A stretch of 64,000 bases of DNA from Verrucomicrobiota bacterium (GTDB taxonomy: Bacteria; Verrucomicrobiota; Kiritimatiellia; SS1-B-03-39; UBA6053), in contig JAFIGD010000015.1 in the NCBI GenBank assembly GCA_020831625.1, positions 27,778 through 91,777 on the forward strand, in the 5' to 3' direction. Made by a program: the position numbers and the translations under genes. Position 1 is the first letter of the stretch. Every line of letters starts with the position of its first letter. Below are positions 33,618-46,458 of this stretch, piece after piece. The notes beneath the pieces were generated by a model, which did no database searches, was not told where the DNA came from, and was given only the letters and a program-made list of their open reading frames with translations.

Positions 33618-33647
33618 TTTATAGTGATTTACAGGCTTGTTTGTCAA
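33618..33647 (-). promoter_or_regulatory. promoter of tRNA-Thr
   Basis: On the minus strand TTGACA (33642-33647), 18 bases, TATAAA (33618-33623), 14 bases before the tRNA 5' end. Confidence 0.65.
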
Positions 33648-33726
33648 GTCCCGGATGAACAGGATTCTGTTGAATTGATTTCAATTTGGGCTTTCTCTTT
33701 TCAGCGGGGGCTTTAGGAGAGGCCCC

Positions 33727-37874
<4,148 letters not shown>

Positions 37875-37924
37875 ACAGGCACAGGCTTGTTGATCCGCCG
37901 GGTTTCGTCAGATGTTGAGCCTTC

Positions 37925-39544
37925 ATGAAAACACTCAGCGACCCTTTATCTCTCGAAGCCTGTATCGGCCAACTGCTGTGTCCCCTGCACGGACGCGACG
38001 ACCTTGACGCGGTGAAACGCCTGCAGGAGCGGGAACAGTATGGCTGCGCCTTTCTCAACAGCGGCACGCTGGCGTCGTTTCAGCGGACGACGGACGCGAT
38101 TCAGTCCGCCGCCGGATCGCCGGTGATTGTGGCCGCGGATCTGGAATGCGGCGCCAAGTCGGTCACGGATCGATCCACCCGTTTTCCCTGGGCCATGGCC
38201 TCCGGCGCGGCCCGGGACGGGGCCGCCACGGAAACCATGGGCCTCGCCACCGCTGCGGAAGGCCGTCACGCGGGGATTCACTGGACCTTCGCGCCGGTGG
38301 TGGATATCAATTTCAACTTCCGCAACGGGGTCAGCAATGTCCGCACCTACGGGGATGATCCCGACACGGTGCTGCGCTGCGCACGGGCGGTGATCCGCGG
38401 GGTGCAGGCGGAAAACCGCATGGCCGCCTGCGCCAAACATTTTCCGGGGGACGGCATGGACGAGCGGGACCAGCATCTGCTCACCACGGTGAATAATCTG
38501 ACCGTTGATGCCTGGATGGCCACCTACGGCAAGGTGTGGCGGGGGGTGATTGACGCCGGGGTGCGCACCATCATGTCCGGCCACATTTCTTTTCCGGCCT
38601 GGCAGGGTGAATTCCGGCATCCGGAAAACGGCCTGCCCGCCACCCTGTGTCCGAAACTGCAAATCGAACTGTTGCGGAAAGAGCTTGGGTTTGAAGGGGT
38701 GATTGTCTCCGACGCGGCGCCGATGACGGGGCTCACCTCGCGGGTGGCGGAGGACGAGGCCGCGGTCCGCTTTATTGAGGCGGGCGGGGATGTGTATTTA
38801 TTCGCCCGGCCCGGAAAGGAACACGGGCTGATTCTTGACGCGGTGCGGTCGGGCCGGCTGTCCGAGGCGCGGGTGCGCGAGGCGGCGGACCGGGTGCTGG
38901 CGCTCAAAGAATGGCTCGGGCTGGCGAACAGCACCCGCAGTCCCGCGCCTGCGGAGGCCGACACCCGGAAGTTCCGCAACGCGGCGGAAACGATCGCCCG
39001 CAAGGCGGTCACGGTGCAAAAAGACAACGGCGCGGTCGGCCGGGCTCCCGCCCGGGACGCGCGGATTCTCACGGTGACGGTGGATGCGGAGGGGCACAAA
39101 TTTCAGCCGCCGACTCTGGACGCGTTTGATCAACATCTGCGCGATGCCGGGTACACAAACATCACACATCTCCGCAATCCCGGATCGCATCAGATGCTGG
39201 AGGCGGTGAAAGAATACGACACTGTCTTTTTGAATCTCTACATCCTGCCGCACATGCACATGGGGCACACCCGGCTGTACAGTCCGCAGGCGATGATTTT
39301 CTGGCGGGGGTTTGCGGCACAATGTGCCGACCTCCGCTGCACCAGCTTCGGCACACCGTATATTCTCTATGATCAGCCGCATTTGCCCAACATGCTCCTG
39401 GCGTACAGCGGCGCGGAACCCTGCCAGCGCGCGGCCGTGGATGCCTGGCTGGGGGCGTTGGAGCCCACCGGGCTGTGTCCGGTCCGGCAGCCGGAGATCC
39501 GGATTGTTCATTCCGTTGGAGTCGCGCCTTTAGAAAACGACTGA
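37925..39544 (+). CDS. GH3 beta-N-acetylhexosaminidase-type hydrolase
   Basis: 539 residues. The GH3 barrel shows PVIVAADLECGAKS, TFAPVVDINFNFRNGVSNVRTYGDDP, CAKHFPGDGMDERDQHL and GVIVSDAAPMTGL, with nucleophile D263. The KHFPGDG and the following H (RDQH) are in the place of the NagZ catalytic His/Asp loop. This resembles beta-N-acetylglucosaminidases rather than beta-glucosidases. The C-terminal part after about residue 380 is a partner domain with DYDTVFLNLYILP-like strands. It is cytoplasmic, third in the operon, and could work on the same glycan as the GH2 enzyme or on recycled peptidoglycan. Confidence 0.75.
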   Translation: MKTLSDPLSLEACIGQLLCPLHGRDDLDAVKRLQEREQYGCAFLNSGTLASFQRTTDAIQSAAGSPVIVAADLECGAKSVTDRSTRFPWAMASGAARDGAATETMGLATAAEGRHAGIHWTFAPVVDINFNFRNGVSNVRTYGDDPDTVLRCARAVIRGVQAENRMAACAKHFPGDGMDERDQHLLTTVNNLTVDAWMATYGKVWRGVIDAGVRTIMSGHISFPAWQGEFRHPENGLPATLCPKLQIELLRKELGFEGVIVSDAAPMTGLTSRVAEDEAAVRFIEAGGDVYLFARPGKEHGLILDAVRSGRLSEARVREAADRVLALKEWLGLANSTRSPAPAEADTRKFRNAAETIARKAVTVQKDNGAVGRAPARDARILTVTVDAEGHKFQPPTLDAFDQHLRDAGYTNITHLRNPGSHQMLEAVKEYDTVFLNLYILPHMHMGHTRLYSPQAMIFWRGFAAQCADLRCTSFGTPYILYDQPHLPNMLLAYSGAEPCQRAAVDAWLGALEPTGLCPVRQPEIRIVHSVGVAPLEND

Positions 39545-39581
39545 AGGACCAATTGATTTATTGGAAAAGGAAAAATTACAA

Positions 39582-39695
39582 CCACGGATTAACACGGATT
39601 AACACGGATTTACACGGATAATTCATTTTCAATCGTTAATATCTTCACCAGAAACAACATCCGTATCCATCCGTGTCCATCCGTGATTGAATAAA
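39582..39695. repeat. decanucleotide CACGGATTAA repeats in inverted arrangement
   Basis: Four imperfect CACGGATTAA units (about 39584-39620) are followed some 40 bases later by units of the inverted form CATCCGTGTC (about 39658-39690). The arrangement could fold into a long imperfect hairpin. It lies between the GH3 gene (ending 39544) and the LacI gene (ending 39706), which converge on it. Similar units are seen at 56161-56190 and 62199-62232. Confidence 0.7.
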
Positions 39696-39705
39696 GCGAC
39701 AGGCC

Positions 39706-40728
39706 CTAAACGCGGGACTCCGGCGAGACTTCGGCGCATTTCCATTTTCCGGTGATAAAGACCTTGAGGGGATCTTTGGGGACGCCGGTTTGGTTGAGGA
39801 GCAGTTGCGCGAGCAGCTGTTCCGCCGCCGCCCCGCCGAGGCGGGCGTAATCCTGGCGGATACCGGCATAGGCGCTGTTTGCCGGGGCCATTTCCATGCT
39901 GGTCAGGATCAGCTCCGGGTTCACATCGGCCTCGCGGATCCAGTCCGGGATGGTGGGGCAACTGACGATGAGGCACTCCGGCTTCCAGGCGTTGACCCAG
40001 TTGAGAAATGCGGTTTTGTTTTCGGCGTCGGACTCGAACACAGCCTCGGTTTTGCGGAGTTCAGGGGAGACTCTTGCCCAGAAGCCGCCGGTGATCGCCC
40101 GCTGGGAACGGTTCTCCACCCGCAGGTCGGTGACCAACCCGATGCGTTTCTTTCCCTGACGGTGCAGGTGATGCAGAATTTCCCCCATTTCCGCGAAGTG
40201 GTGAAATCGCACGCGGTTGAACTCCGGCCGCCAGAGTCCGCTGCCGGCGATCACCACGGAAAAATTCTCCCATTTCCAGTTCAGATGACGGTGGGGCAGG
40301 GTGATCAGGGGCGCGAGAATCATCCCCCGGATTCCCCGGGCGTTAAGCATGCGCTCCACGCGGGCAGGTTTGGTTTTTTCATCCAGATAAAAACATTCCA
40401 ACCCGTAGCCGTTCGCGCGCAGCGTGTCCCGCACCGCGTTTTCCAGTTTCACGAGATGGGAATATCCTTGCACGTCCCGCTGCACCGCATCGCTCCAATA
40501 CAGCGCCACGGATTCCCCCAGCGCCTCCACACCCCGGTTGCGGCGGATGTGACCCATCAGTTCCGCCACCCTTGGGTTCGGCTGATAGCCCAGCCGTTCC
40601 GCCACCGCGCGGATCTGCTCGCGGGTCGATTGAGGAATGCTCGGATGATTGCGCAGGGCCAATGACACCGCCGCCGGAGACACCCCCGCCGCTTTGGCGA
40701 TTTCACGCTGATTGGTGGATTTCTTCAT
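39706..40728 (-). CDS. LacI-family transcriptional regulator
   Basis: 340 residues. The N-terminal helix-turn-helix and hinge are clear (QREIAKAAGVSPAAVSLALRNHPSIPQSTREQIRAVAERLGYQPN), and the sensor domain (residues 75-340) is complete and ends LLNQTGVPKDPLKVFI. The conserved LxPQxR-like part of LacI is replaced by GYQPNPRVAELMGHIRR, as in a subgroup seen in three genes here. It probably represses the sugar operon at 33727-39544 or the PEP-CTERM gene at 40839, and itself through the palindrome at 40729-40748. Confidence 0.9.
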   Translation of the reverse strand: MKKSTNQREIAKAAGVSPAAVSLALRNHPSIPQSTREQIRAVAERLGYQPNPRVAELMGHIRRNRGVEALGESVALYWSDAVQRDVQGYSHLVKLENAVRDTLRANGYGLECFYLDEKTKPARVERMLNARGIRGMILAPLITLPHRHLNWKWENFSVVIAGSGLWRPEFNRVRFHHFAEMGEILHHLHRQGKKRIGLVTDLRVENRSQRAITGGFWARVSPELRKTEAVFESDAENKTAFLNWVNAWKPECLIVSCPTIPDWIREADVNPELILTSMEMAPANSAYAGIRQDYARLGGAAAEQLLAQLLLNQTGVPKDPLKVFITGKWKCAEVSPESRV

Positions 40729-40748
40729 TCACTAATCGTGCTTAGTGA
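40729..40748. promoter_or_regulatory. LacI operator palindrome
   Basis: TCACTAA (40729-40735), six bases, TTAGTGA (40742-40748), a perfect 7-base inverted repeat immediately beside the start codon of the LacI gene. Its place suggests autorepression. Confidence 0.55.
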
Positions 40749-40838
40749 TGAACAACTTGTTTCGCAAGCCGAATAAGTGCAAAGATGCGGCCAAGCGTGA
40801 TGACACGCCGATTTTGAAACCCGAAATGGAGTTTTGTC

Positions 40839-41675
40839 ATGAAGAAAATGTGTACACTGTTTGCCGCCGGTTTATCACTGAGCGCCCTGGTTTGTCAGGG
40901 GAGTTTGATTGCGTATGAAAGTTTCGGTGATGCCGCCACCACGCAACTTGCCGGAACCACGGCCGACAGCGGTCTTGGCGCCTGGACGCTCGTCAGCGGC
41001 GCCGCGGGCAGTGCGACGTATACGGAACCCGGCTTGACGTATCCAAATTTAGTGACTTCCGGCAACAAAGTAACGGTCACCACTGGAACCGCCCTGTATG
41101 CGAATCTTACATCTCCCTTCACCGTTGCAGACAACAGCGTGGGGGAAATCTGGGGGAGTTTCATCATGAGCACCGGCAATACATCAGGTGATGCCGCATT
41201 GTCGCTGTTTCAAGCCGCAAGTCCCACCGCAAGCTCCAACGCGCTCGCTTCAATCGGTTTAATTAACAGCGGAGATGCGCGTCTAATCGGCGGGCGAACA
41301 ATGGATGGGGGCGGCAACATCGGACTTGTCACCTCAAATGTCACTGTGAACCAACAAAACCTTTACATTTTCCGCATCACCATCGACACCAATGCGGGGC
41401 AGGTTGAAAGCGGCACGTTCTGGATTAATCCCACCATCACTGCGGGGATGACCGTCGGTGATCTAGGTACCGGCTGGTCCGCCGGCCTTACAAATACCGG
41501 TCTTGCTGGCGTTGCGTCTATTGGCCTCTACACCACAGGCACAAACGCCGCAGTCTTTGACGAAATTCGCCTTGGAACCACTCTGGATTCCGTGGCCGTA
41601 ATTCCAGAGCCCGGAACCCTGGCATTGGTCGGGATTGCGCTGGGGTCGCTGGTGCTGTTTCGGCGGCGCACATAA
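40839..41675 (+). CDS. PEP-CTERM sorted secreted protein
   Basis: 278 residues. A signal peptide (KKMCTLFAAGLSLSALVCQG) is followed by a beta-rich LamG-like or choice-of-anchor body (SLIAYESFGDAATTQLAGTT, GEIWGSFIMSTGNTSG, AVFDEIRLGTT), then the PEP-CTERM tail VIPEPGTLALVG...VLFRRRT. A GGAG lies nine bases ahead of the ATG. The gene is divergent from the LacI gene. A 32-bp tandem array and a heptanucleotide array follow it. Confidence 0.85.
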   Translation: MKKMCTLFAAGLSLSALVCQGSLIAYESFGDAATTQLAGTTADSGLGAWTLVSGAAGSATYTEPGLTYPNLVTSGNKVTVTTGTALYANLTSPFTVADNSVGEIWGSFIMSTGNTSGDAALSLFQAASPTASSNALASIGLINSGDARLIGGRTMDGGGNIGLVTSNVTVNQQNLYIFRITIDTNAGQVESGTFWINPTITAGMTVGDLGTGWSAGLTNTGLAGVASIGLYTTGTNAAVFDEIRLGTTLDSVAVIPEPGTLALVGIALGSLVLFRRRT

Positions 41676-41700
41676 CGGAGAGGCGACGCCCCGTCGCCTG

Positions 41701-41828
41701 AATTCCGGCGGCGGGGCGCCGACGCTCCGTGTGATCCGGCGGCGGGGGCGCCGACGCTCCGTGAGATCCGGTGGCGGGGGCGCCGACGCTCCTTGTGATC
41801 CGGCGGCGGGGGCGCCGACGCTCCGTTT
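41701..41828. repeat. tandem array of four 32-bp units
   Basis: Units begin near 41701, 41733, 41765 and 41797, each holding CCGGCGGCGGGGGCGCCGACG and ending CTCCGT with few differences. The unit contains self-complementary GGGGCGCC-type segments. It is directly downstream of the PEP-CTERM gene and is followed at once by the heptanucleotide array. There are no spacers, so this is not a CRISPR. Confidence 0.9.
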
Positions 41829-41830
41829 AT

Positions 41831-41960
41831 TCGTCACTCGTCATTCGTCACTCGTCACTCGTCATTCGTCACTCGTCATTCGTCACTCGTCATTCGTCAC
41901 TCGTCACTCGTCATTCGTCACTCGTCACTCGTCATTCGTCATTCGTCACTCGTCACTCGA
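41831..41960. repeat. heptanucleotide array TCGTCAC/TCGTCAT, about 18-19 units
   Basis: The longest array of this repeat in the window, with the two unit types interspersed irregularly. It ends 7 bases before the ATG of the FAD oxidoreductase at 41968, so no ribosome-binding site lies between. Relative to the PEP-CTERM gene before it, it has the same orientation as the arrays after the genes at 13227 and 14674. Confidence 0.95.
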
Positions 41961-41967
41961 CATTCTC

Positions 41968-43788
41968 ATGCTTTTCCTCAAAACAGACATTCTTATTGCC
42001 GGCGGCGGTCCCGCAGGGGTTCCCTGCGCGGTGGCGGCGGCGCGGGAGGGCGCGAAGGTGGTGCTGGTGCAGGACCGGCCGGTGCTGGGCGGCAACGCCT
42101 CCAGCGAGGTGCGCATGCATATCGTGGGGGCGGACGCCTTCGGGGGGCGGGAGCTGGAGGTGGAGGCGCGCGAGGGCGGCATCCTGGAGGAGTTCCGTTT
42201 GCAGCAGTGCGTGGAGAATCCGCAGCGGTCCGCCACGCTGCTGGATCTGGGGCTCTACAATCTGGTGCGAAACGAACCGAATATCACCCTGCTGCTGAAC
42301 ACCGCGCTGGTCGCCGCCGACTGCGACGGCAACCGCATTCACCGCGCCCGCGCGGTGCGGCACAGCACCGAGGAGACGTTCGAGATCGAGGCGGAAGCGT
42401 ACATCGACTGCACCGGGGACGGCCGGCTGGGGCTGGAGGCGGGCGCGGCGTTTGTCCACGGCCGCGAGGCGCGGGAGCGGTTCGGGGAACAGCATGCACA
42501 GGAGGTGTCGGATTCGAAAACACTGGGATCCTCCCTGCTGTATCAGGCCCGGCGTCACGATCAGCCCATGCCCTACACCCCGCCCGCCTGGGCGCGAACA
42601 TTCACCGCCGAGGATTTGCGGCTGCGGCTGCGCATCGACGATCCCACCCACGAGGACGGTCTCGAATACGGCTTCTGGTGGGCGGAGTGGGGCGGGGAAC
42701 TGAACACCATCACCGACAACGAGCGCATCCGCGACGAACTGCTCGCCATCCTGTTCGGGGTGTGGGATTTCATTAAAAACAGCGGACGGTTTCCCCAGTC
42801 GGCCAACTGGGCGCTGGACTGGTTCGGGTGGATCCCCGGCAAGCGTGAAAGCCGCCGGTTTATCGGGCGCCACATCCTCAGCGAGTCCGACGTGCTGCTG
42901 GCGCGGGCGCATTCCGACACCATTGCGTATGGCGGCTGGCCGATTGATCTCCATCCCCCGGCGGGCGTGGACGCCGCGGACGAACCGCCGTGCCGGCATA
43001 TTCATGTTCCCAATCTCTACGGCATTCCGCTCCGCTGCTGCATGGCCCGCGACATCGACAATCTGTATTTCGCGGGGCGCAATCTGTCCGCCACCCACGT
43101 TGCGTTCGCCTCCACGCGGGTGATGGGCACCTGCGCGGCGGTCGGGCAGGGGCTGGGCACGGCGGCGGCGCTCGCGGTGCGGGAGAATCTGGACCCCGAA
43201 GCCCTCGTGGCCGCCGCGCCGCGCATTCAGCAACTCCTGTTGCGCAACGACGCGTTTCTGCCCGGCGTGCGCAGTCGGGATCCCGAAGATCTTGCCCCGT
43301 CGGCCCGGATTTCAGCGGACAGTGAACAACCCGGCGCGCCGGCCCGGCTGGTGTGCAGCGGGTTCACCCGCGCCACCCACGGACCCGGCGGCACCGTCCC
43401 GGCGCAAACTGAACCGGGGCCGCACCGCTGGATGAGCCTGACGCTCCCGGCAACACTGGAACTGGCGTGGGACCGGCCCGTCCGCGCCCGGACGGTGCAA
43501 CTGATTTTCGACACCGGTCTGCACCGGATTCTGACGCACTCTCAAAGCGATAAATTCACGGCGCGCATGGTCTGGGGACGGCCCCAGCCGGAGACCGTGA
43601 AGGATTACGACGTGGAAATTTTTCAGGAGGACGTCTGGAAGACGGTTCATACTGTCCGGGGCAATTTCCAGCGGCGGAACACGCTTTCTTTTTCCGATTT
43701 CGAAGTATTCTCCCGTCTCCGGGTGCGGGTTCACGCAAGCAACGGAACAGATCATGCCCGGATCTGTGAAGTGAGGATTCTCCCATGA
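41968..43788 (+). CDS. FAD-dependent oxidoreductase (FAD_oxidored family)
   Basis: 606 residues from the ATG at 41968; the longer open frame upstream is repeat sequence only. The dinucleotide-binding motif ILIAGGGPAGVPCAVAAAREGAKVVLVQ is followed by LGGNASSEVRMHIVGAD. TAYIDCTGDGRLG and GRNLSATHVAFASTRVMGTCAAVGQGLGTAAALA are the other family blocks, and a beta-sandwich lies after about residue 450. PF12831-type enzymes are frequent in polysaccharide clusters of Verrucomicrobiota and Planctomycetota, and their substrate is usually unknown. Its stop overlaps the start of the next gene (ATGA). Confidence 0.85.
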   Translation: MLFLKTDILIAGGGPAGVPCAVAAAREGAKVVLVQDRPVLGGNASSEVRMHIVGADAFGGRELEVEAREGGILEEFRLQQCVENPQRSATLLDLGLYNLVRNEPNITLLLNTALVAADCDGNRIHRARAVRHSTEETFEIEAEAYIDCTGDGRLGLEAGAAFVHGREARERFGEQHAQEVSDSKTLGSSLLYQARRHDQPMPYTPPAWARTFTAEDLRLRLRIDDPTHEDGLEYGFWWAEWGGELNTITDNERIRDELLAILFGVWDFIKNSGRFPQSANWALDWFGWIPGKRESRRFIGRHILSESDVLLARAHSDTIAYGGWPIDLHPPAGVDAADEPPCRHIHVPNLYGIPLRCCMARDIDNLYFAGRNLSATHVAFASTRVMGTCAAVGQGLGTAAALAVRENLDPEALVAAAPRIQQLLLRNDAFLPGVRSRDPEDLAPSARISADSEQPGAPARLVCSGFTRATHGPGGTVPAQTEPGPHRWMSLTLPATLELAWDRPVRARTVQLIFDTGLHRILTHSQSDKFTARMVWGRPQPETVKDYDVEIFQEDVWKTVHTVRGNFQRRNTLSFSDFEVFSRLRVRVHASNGTDHARICEVRILP

Positions 43789-44426
43789 TTAAAGCCGCTG
43801 AAGCTCCGTCACTCCGTGACATCGCCCACGTGCTCGGGGTGACCCCGACCACGGTTTCGCTGGCCCTCCGGGGCAGTCCGCGCATCTCCAGCCGGACCCG
43901 CAATAAAGTGAAGCAAACCGCCGAGGACATGGGGTATCGGCCCAACGCCGAACTTTCGCGGGTGATGAGTCATTTGAAGACCCGGCGCGGCCGGGATATC
44001 CGTCCGGTGATCGCGCTGGTGACCGGCGGCGGGAGCCGCGCGGCCGCCGCGTCGGTGCGGGGCGTGTTTCAGGACATTGCGGAGACGGCGGGCTATACTG
44101 TGGATGTGCTGGACTTCACGCAGGCCGGGATGAATCTGGAGCGTCTGGCGGGAATTTTAACCGCCCGCGGGATTCGGGGGGGCATTCTGTACCGGCTGGA
44201 GGCGGAGGCGCCCCGGACGCGGGAGTGGTTGAAGGGACTGGCCCTCTGTTGTGTGGGCGCGCCGCCGCCGGGCGTCAAGTTGCCCTCCTGTGACTGGGAG
44301 GAGTCCGCGGGCGGGACCTGCCCCGAGGAGCCTCTGCTGGGGGCGGCGATGGATATGCTGGATCTGGCGATACAACACAACCGCTACGGGGAGGCCGGAC
44401 ACGGCATGACCCTTCGGCTGCACTGA
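43785..44426 (+). CDS. LacI-family regulator with an internal deletion
   Basis: 213 residues where about 335-345 are normal. The DNA-binding domain and hinge are intact (LRDIAHVLGVTPTTVSLALRGSPRISSRTRNKVKQTAEDMGYRPN). The sensor domain runs in register to about residue 160, then jumps through a short GVKLPSCDWEES segment to LLGAAMDMLDLAIQHNRYGEAGH, which matches the C-terminal end of other LacI proteins (AVDLL...IPRHP type). The middle part of the sensor is missing, so ligand binding is doubtful. It overlaps the FAD gene, and the solute-binding protein gene starts 18 bases later. Confidence 0.75.
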   Translation: MIKAAEAPSLRDIAHVLGVTPTTVSLALRGSPRISSRTRNKVKQTAEDMGYRPNAELSRVMSHLKTRRGRDIRPVIALVTGGGSRAAAASVRGVFQDIAETAGYTVDVLDFTQAGMNLERLAGILTARGIRGGILYRLEAEAPRTREWLKGLALCCVGAPPPGVKLPSCDWEESAGGTCPEEPLLGAAMDMLDLAIQHNRYGEAGHGMTLRLH

Positions 44427-44444
44427 AGCGAAAGGATTGACATC

Positions 44445-46235
44445 ATGAGGGTTTCGAAATGGCTGCGGCCGAACGCGCTCGGTGCGTATCTGCTGATGCT
44501 TTCGTTCGGGTACAGCGCGGTCCGTTATGCCCGGGTGAGTCTGTCCACACGGGCTGAGCGTTCGGACACGGGCGGACTGCGGGTGATCCGGGTGTTGCAC
44601 TGGCAGTTGGAGCCCGGATACCGGGAGGGGCTGCAAAGCGCGATCGACCGCTATAACCGCCTGCCGCATGTGCGGGAGGCCGGAGTGGAGGTGCGTCAAA
44701 TCGCGGTGCCCGAGCAGGTGTATGCGCAATTCATCAACGTGCATCTCATCAGCGGCACCGCGCCGGATATTTGTGTGGCCGGGATGAGCCAGCTGCTGGG
44801 GGCCACGGCCGCCAATGCGCGGTATTTCGAGCCGATTTCCGGCTTTGTCCGGGAACCAAACCCCTACAACGCCCCCGAATTCCTGCCGCCGGATCTGCCG
44901 CAGGATCTCAAAGAATATTTAAGGGATGCCGCCTGGAACCAGACGTTCACCGACGGGATGCTGGGCGGGTGGGATGAGCTGCTGCAGGACTACTACGCGG
45001 TGCCGGTCAGTTCCTGGGGAACCGCCCGCACCTTTTACAACCGGGATCTGCTGTTGAAGGTTAAGGCCTGGATGCGTCCCCGTCTGGACGAGCCCTGGGC
45101 CCGGGAACTCATTGAAGAGGCGCGGATGGTTCAGGACGACAGCGCCTTCCGGGGCTGGGCGGACTCCGACGCGGCCCCGGACACCCTGGGGCGCTTCATT
45201 GTTTTTGCGGAGGCGGCCCGGCAGTTTGCCGCGCAGACACCCGGATTTGAACGGTTTTCGCCGATTTCCGCCAGCAACTACGGCATCACCACCATGGTGG
45301 ACCGATACGTCACGCCGTTCACCTACCGCCTGGCCGACCGGTTGGACATCAACCGGGACGCGCTCACGCACTCCACCGAAATTCTCGGCGGCTGGCAGGC
45401 GGGGCTCTGGGATATGAACGAGCCTGTGCTGCGGGACGGATTCTTTGATGTGGTTCGCTGGCTGGCCCGCTATTATCCCACCGGATTTCTGGGACTGGAC
45501 CGTGAACAGTCCACCCGCCGGTTTATCAACGGGCAGGCGATATTTTTGACCACCGGCGGTTGGGATGCCGGCACGCTGTTCGCCAATGCGGAGGGCCGCT
45601 TCGAGGTCGGTGTGATGGAGGCTCCGATGCCCGCGCCCGGTGAGCGCTGGTTCGAGCATTATGCCGGCCGCGCCAGCGAGGCGGATCAACGGCTGGGGGT
45701 TCCCATGTCGATTTACCGCCGCTCGCCCAACAAAGAGTGGGCGCTGGATTTTCTGCGGTTTCTGACCAGTTTCAGCGTGAACCAGGAGATGAACGCCGTC
45801 GCGGGCTGGATTCCGAGCATTGTGGGCGCGCGGCCGGTGGAGACGATGCGGCCCTTCGCGCCCAATCTGGAGGGGCTGCACCCAAGCGTGCGGATTCAAC
45901 TCGGCTGGATGCCCACGGTGGGTACGCTGTACAACGGACTGTTCCCGCTGTTTCAAAGCGGGGACATTTCCTACGATGAGTTCGCGGGTCGGCTGGAGGA
46001 GGGGTATGGGCATCCCCGCACCGGGGTGGACCGGGTTTGGGAGGACGCGATGGTGCGCTCCCAGGATCAGGCCCGGCAACTCGAACGCGCCCTGGGGGTG
46101 CTGCACCTGCGCATACAGCAGGGCGGAGATGTGGAGGATCTTCAGCGCCAGGCCCAGATTCTTCTGGAAAGCAATCTCCGGGATCTGGACGGATTCGGCC
46201 CGCATTGGATGCGGGAGCGGTTGAGGGGGGAGTAG
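44445..46235 (+). CDS. ABC-type sugar solute-binding protein, membrane-anchored
   Basis: 596 residues. A short hydrophobic N-terminal segment (GAYLLMLSFGYSAVRYA) anchors it to the membrane. The body has the features of family 1 extracellular solute-binding proteins: VLHWQLEPGYREGLQSAIDRYN, SGTAPDIC, YAVPVSSWGTARTFYNRDLL, GQAIFLTTGGWDAGTLF and SPNKEWALDFLRFLTS. It is larger than most (about 430-450), with extra loops and a helical C-terminal tail rich in Q and R (about residues 530-590). No permease or ATPase gene is adjacent, so its transporter partner is elsewhere or it works as a sensor. Confidence 0.75.
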   Translation: MRVSKWLRPNALGAYLLMLSFGYSAVRYARVSLSTRAERSDTGGLRVIRVLHWQLEPGYREGLQSAIDRYNRLPHVREAGVEVRQIAVPEQVYAQFINVHLISGTAPDICVAGMSQLLGATAANARYFEPISGFVREPNPYNAPEFLPPDLPQDLKEYLRDAAWNQTFTDGMLGGWDELLQDYYAVPVSSWGTARTFYNRDLLLKVKAWMRPRLDEPWARELIEEARMVQDDSAFRGWADSDAAPDTLGRFIVFAEAARQFAAQTPGFERFSPISASNYGITTMVDRYVTPFTYRLADRLDINRDALTHSTEILGGWQAGLWDMNEPVLRDGFFDVVRWLARYYPTGFLGLDREQSTRRFINGQAIFLTTGGWDAGTLFANAEGRFEVGVMEAPMPAPGERWFEHYAGRASEADQRLGVPMSIYRRSPNKEWALDFLRFLTSFSVNQEMNAVAGWIPSIVGARPVETMRPFAPNLEGLHPSVRIQLGWMPTVGTLYNGLFPLFQSGDISYDEFAGRLEEGYGHPRTGVDRVWEDAMVRSQDQARQLERALGVLHLRIQQGGDVEDLQRQAQILLESNLRDLDGFGPHWMRERLRGE

Positions 46236-46458
46236 GGGTTGTAGCCCAGGGCACCCAGGGCGCCCGGGGCGCCCGGGGTTTTGGGGGAGGCGGGGGGGAG
46301 AGGAGGGGGGACGGGGGTCGGACAACTCGGGACAACTCAGGACAAATCGGGACGGAGAGGCGGGGGAGGGATCGGGACTACTCAGGACAAATCAGGACAG
46401 CTCCGGCAAAAAGCAACGGGAATGCGGGATTCGCCTCCGGGTACGGAGAGGCGGGGAT
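46236..46458. repeat. intergenic G-rich and decanucleotide repeats
   Basis: A homopurine stretch rich in G (46275-46320) is followed by four GACAACTCRG/GACAAATCRG decanucleotide units (about 46320-46350), and two more after 46375. These are period-10 repeats. CGGAGAGGCG occurs at about 46354 and 46445. No gene is present. Confidence 0.6.

Noticed and set aside
41701..41828. CRISPR or CRISPR-like array of 32-bp units
   Set aside because: Units are contiguous without spacers; it is a plain tandem repeat.
41635..41967. longer N-terminus of the FAD oxidoreductase
   Set aside because: The upstream part of the frame is entirely tandem repeat; the dinucleotide-binding motif starts six residues after the ATG at 41968, as is usual for this family.
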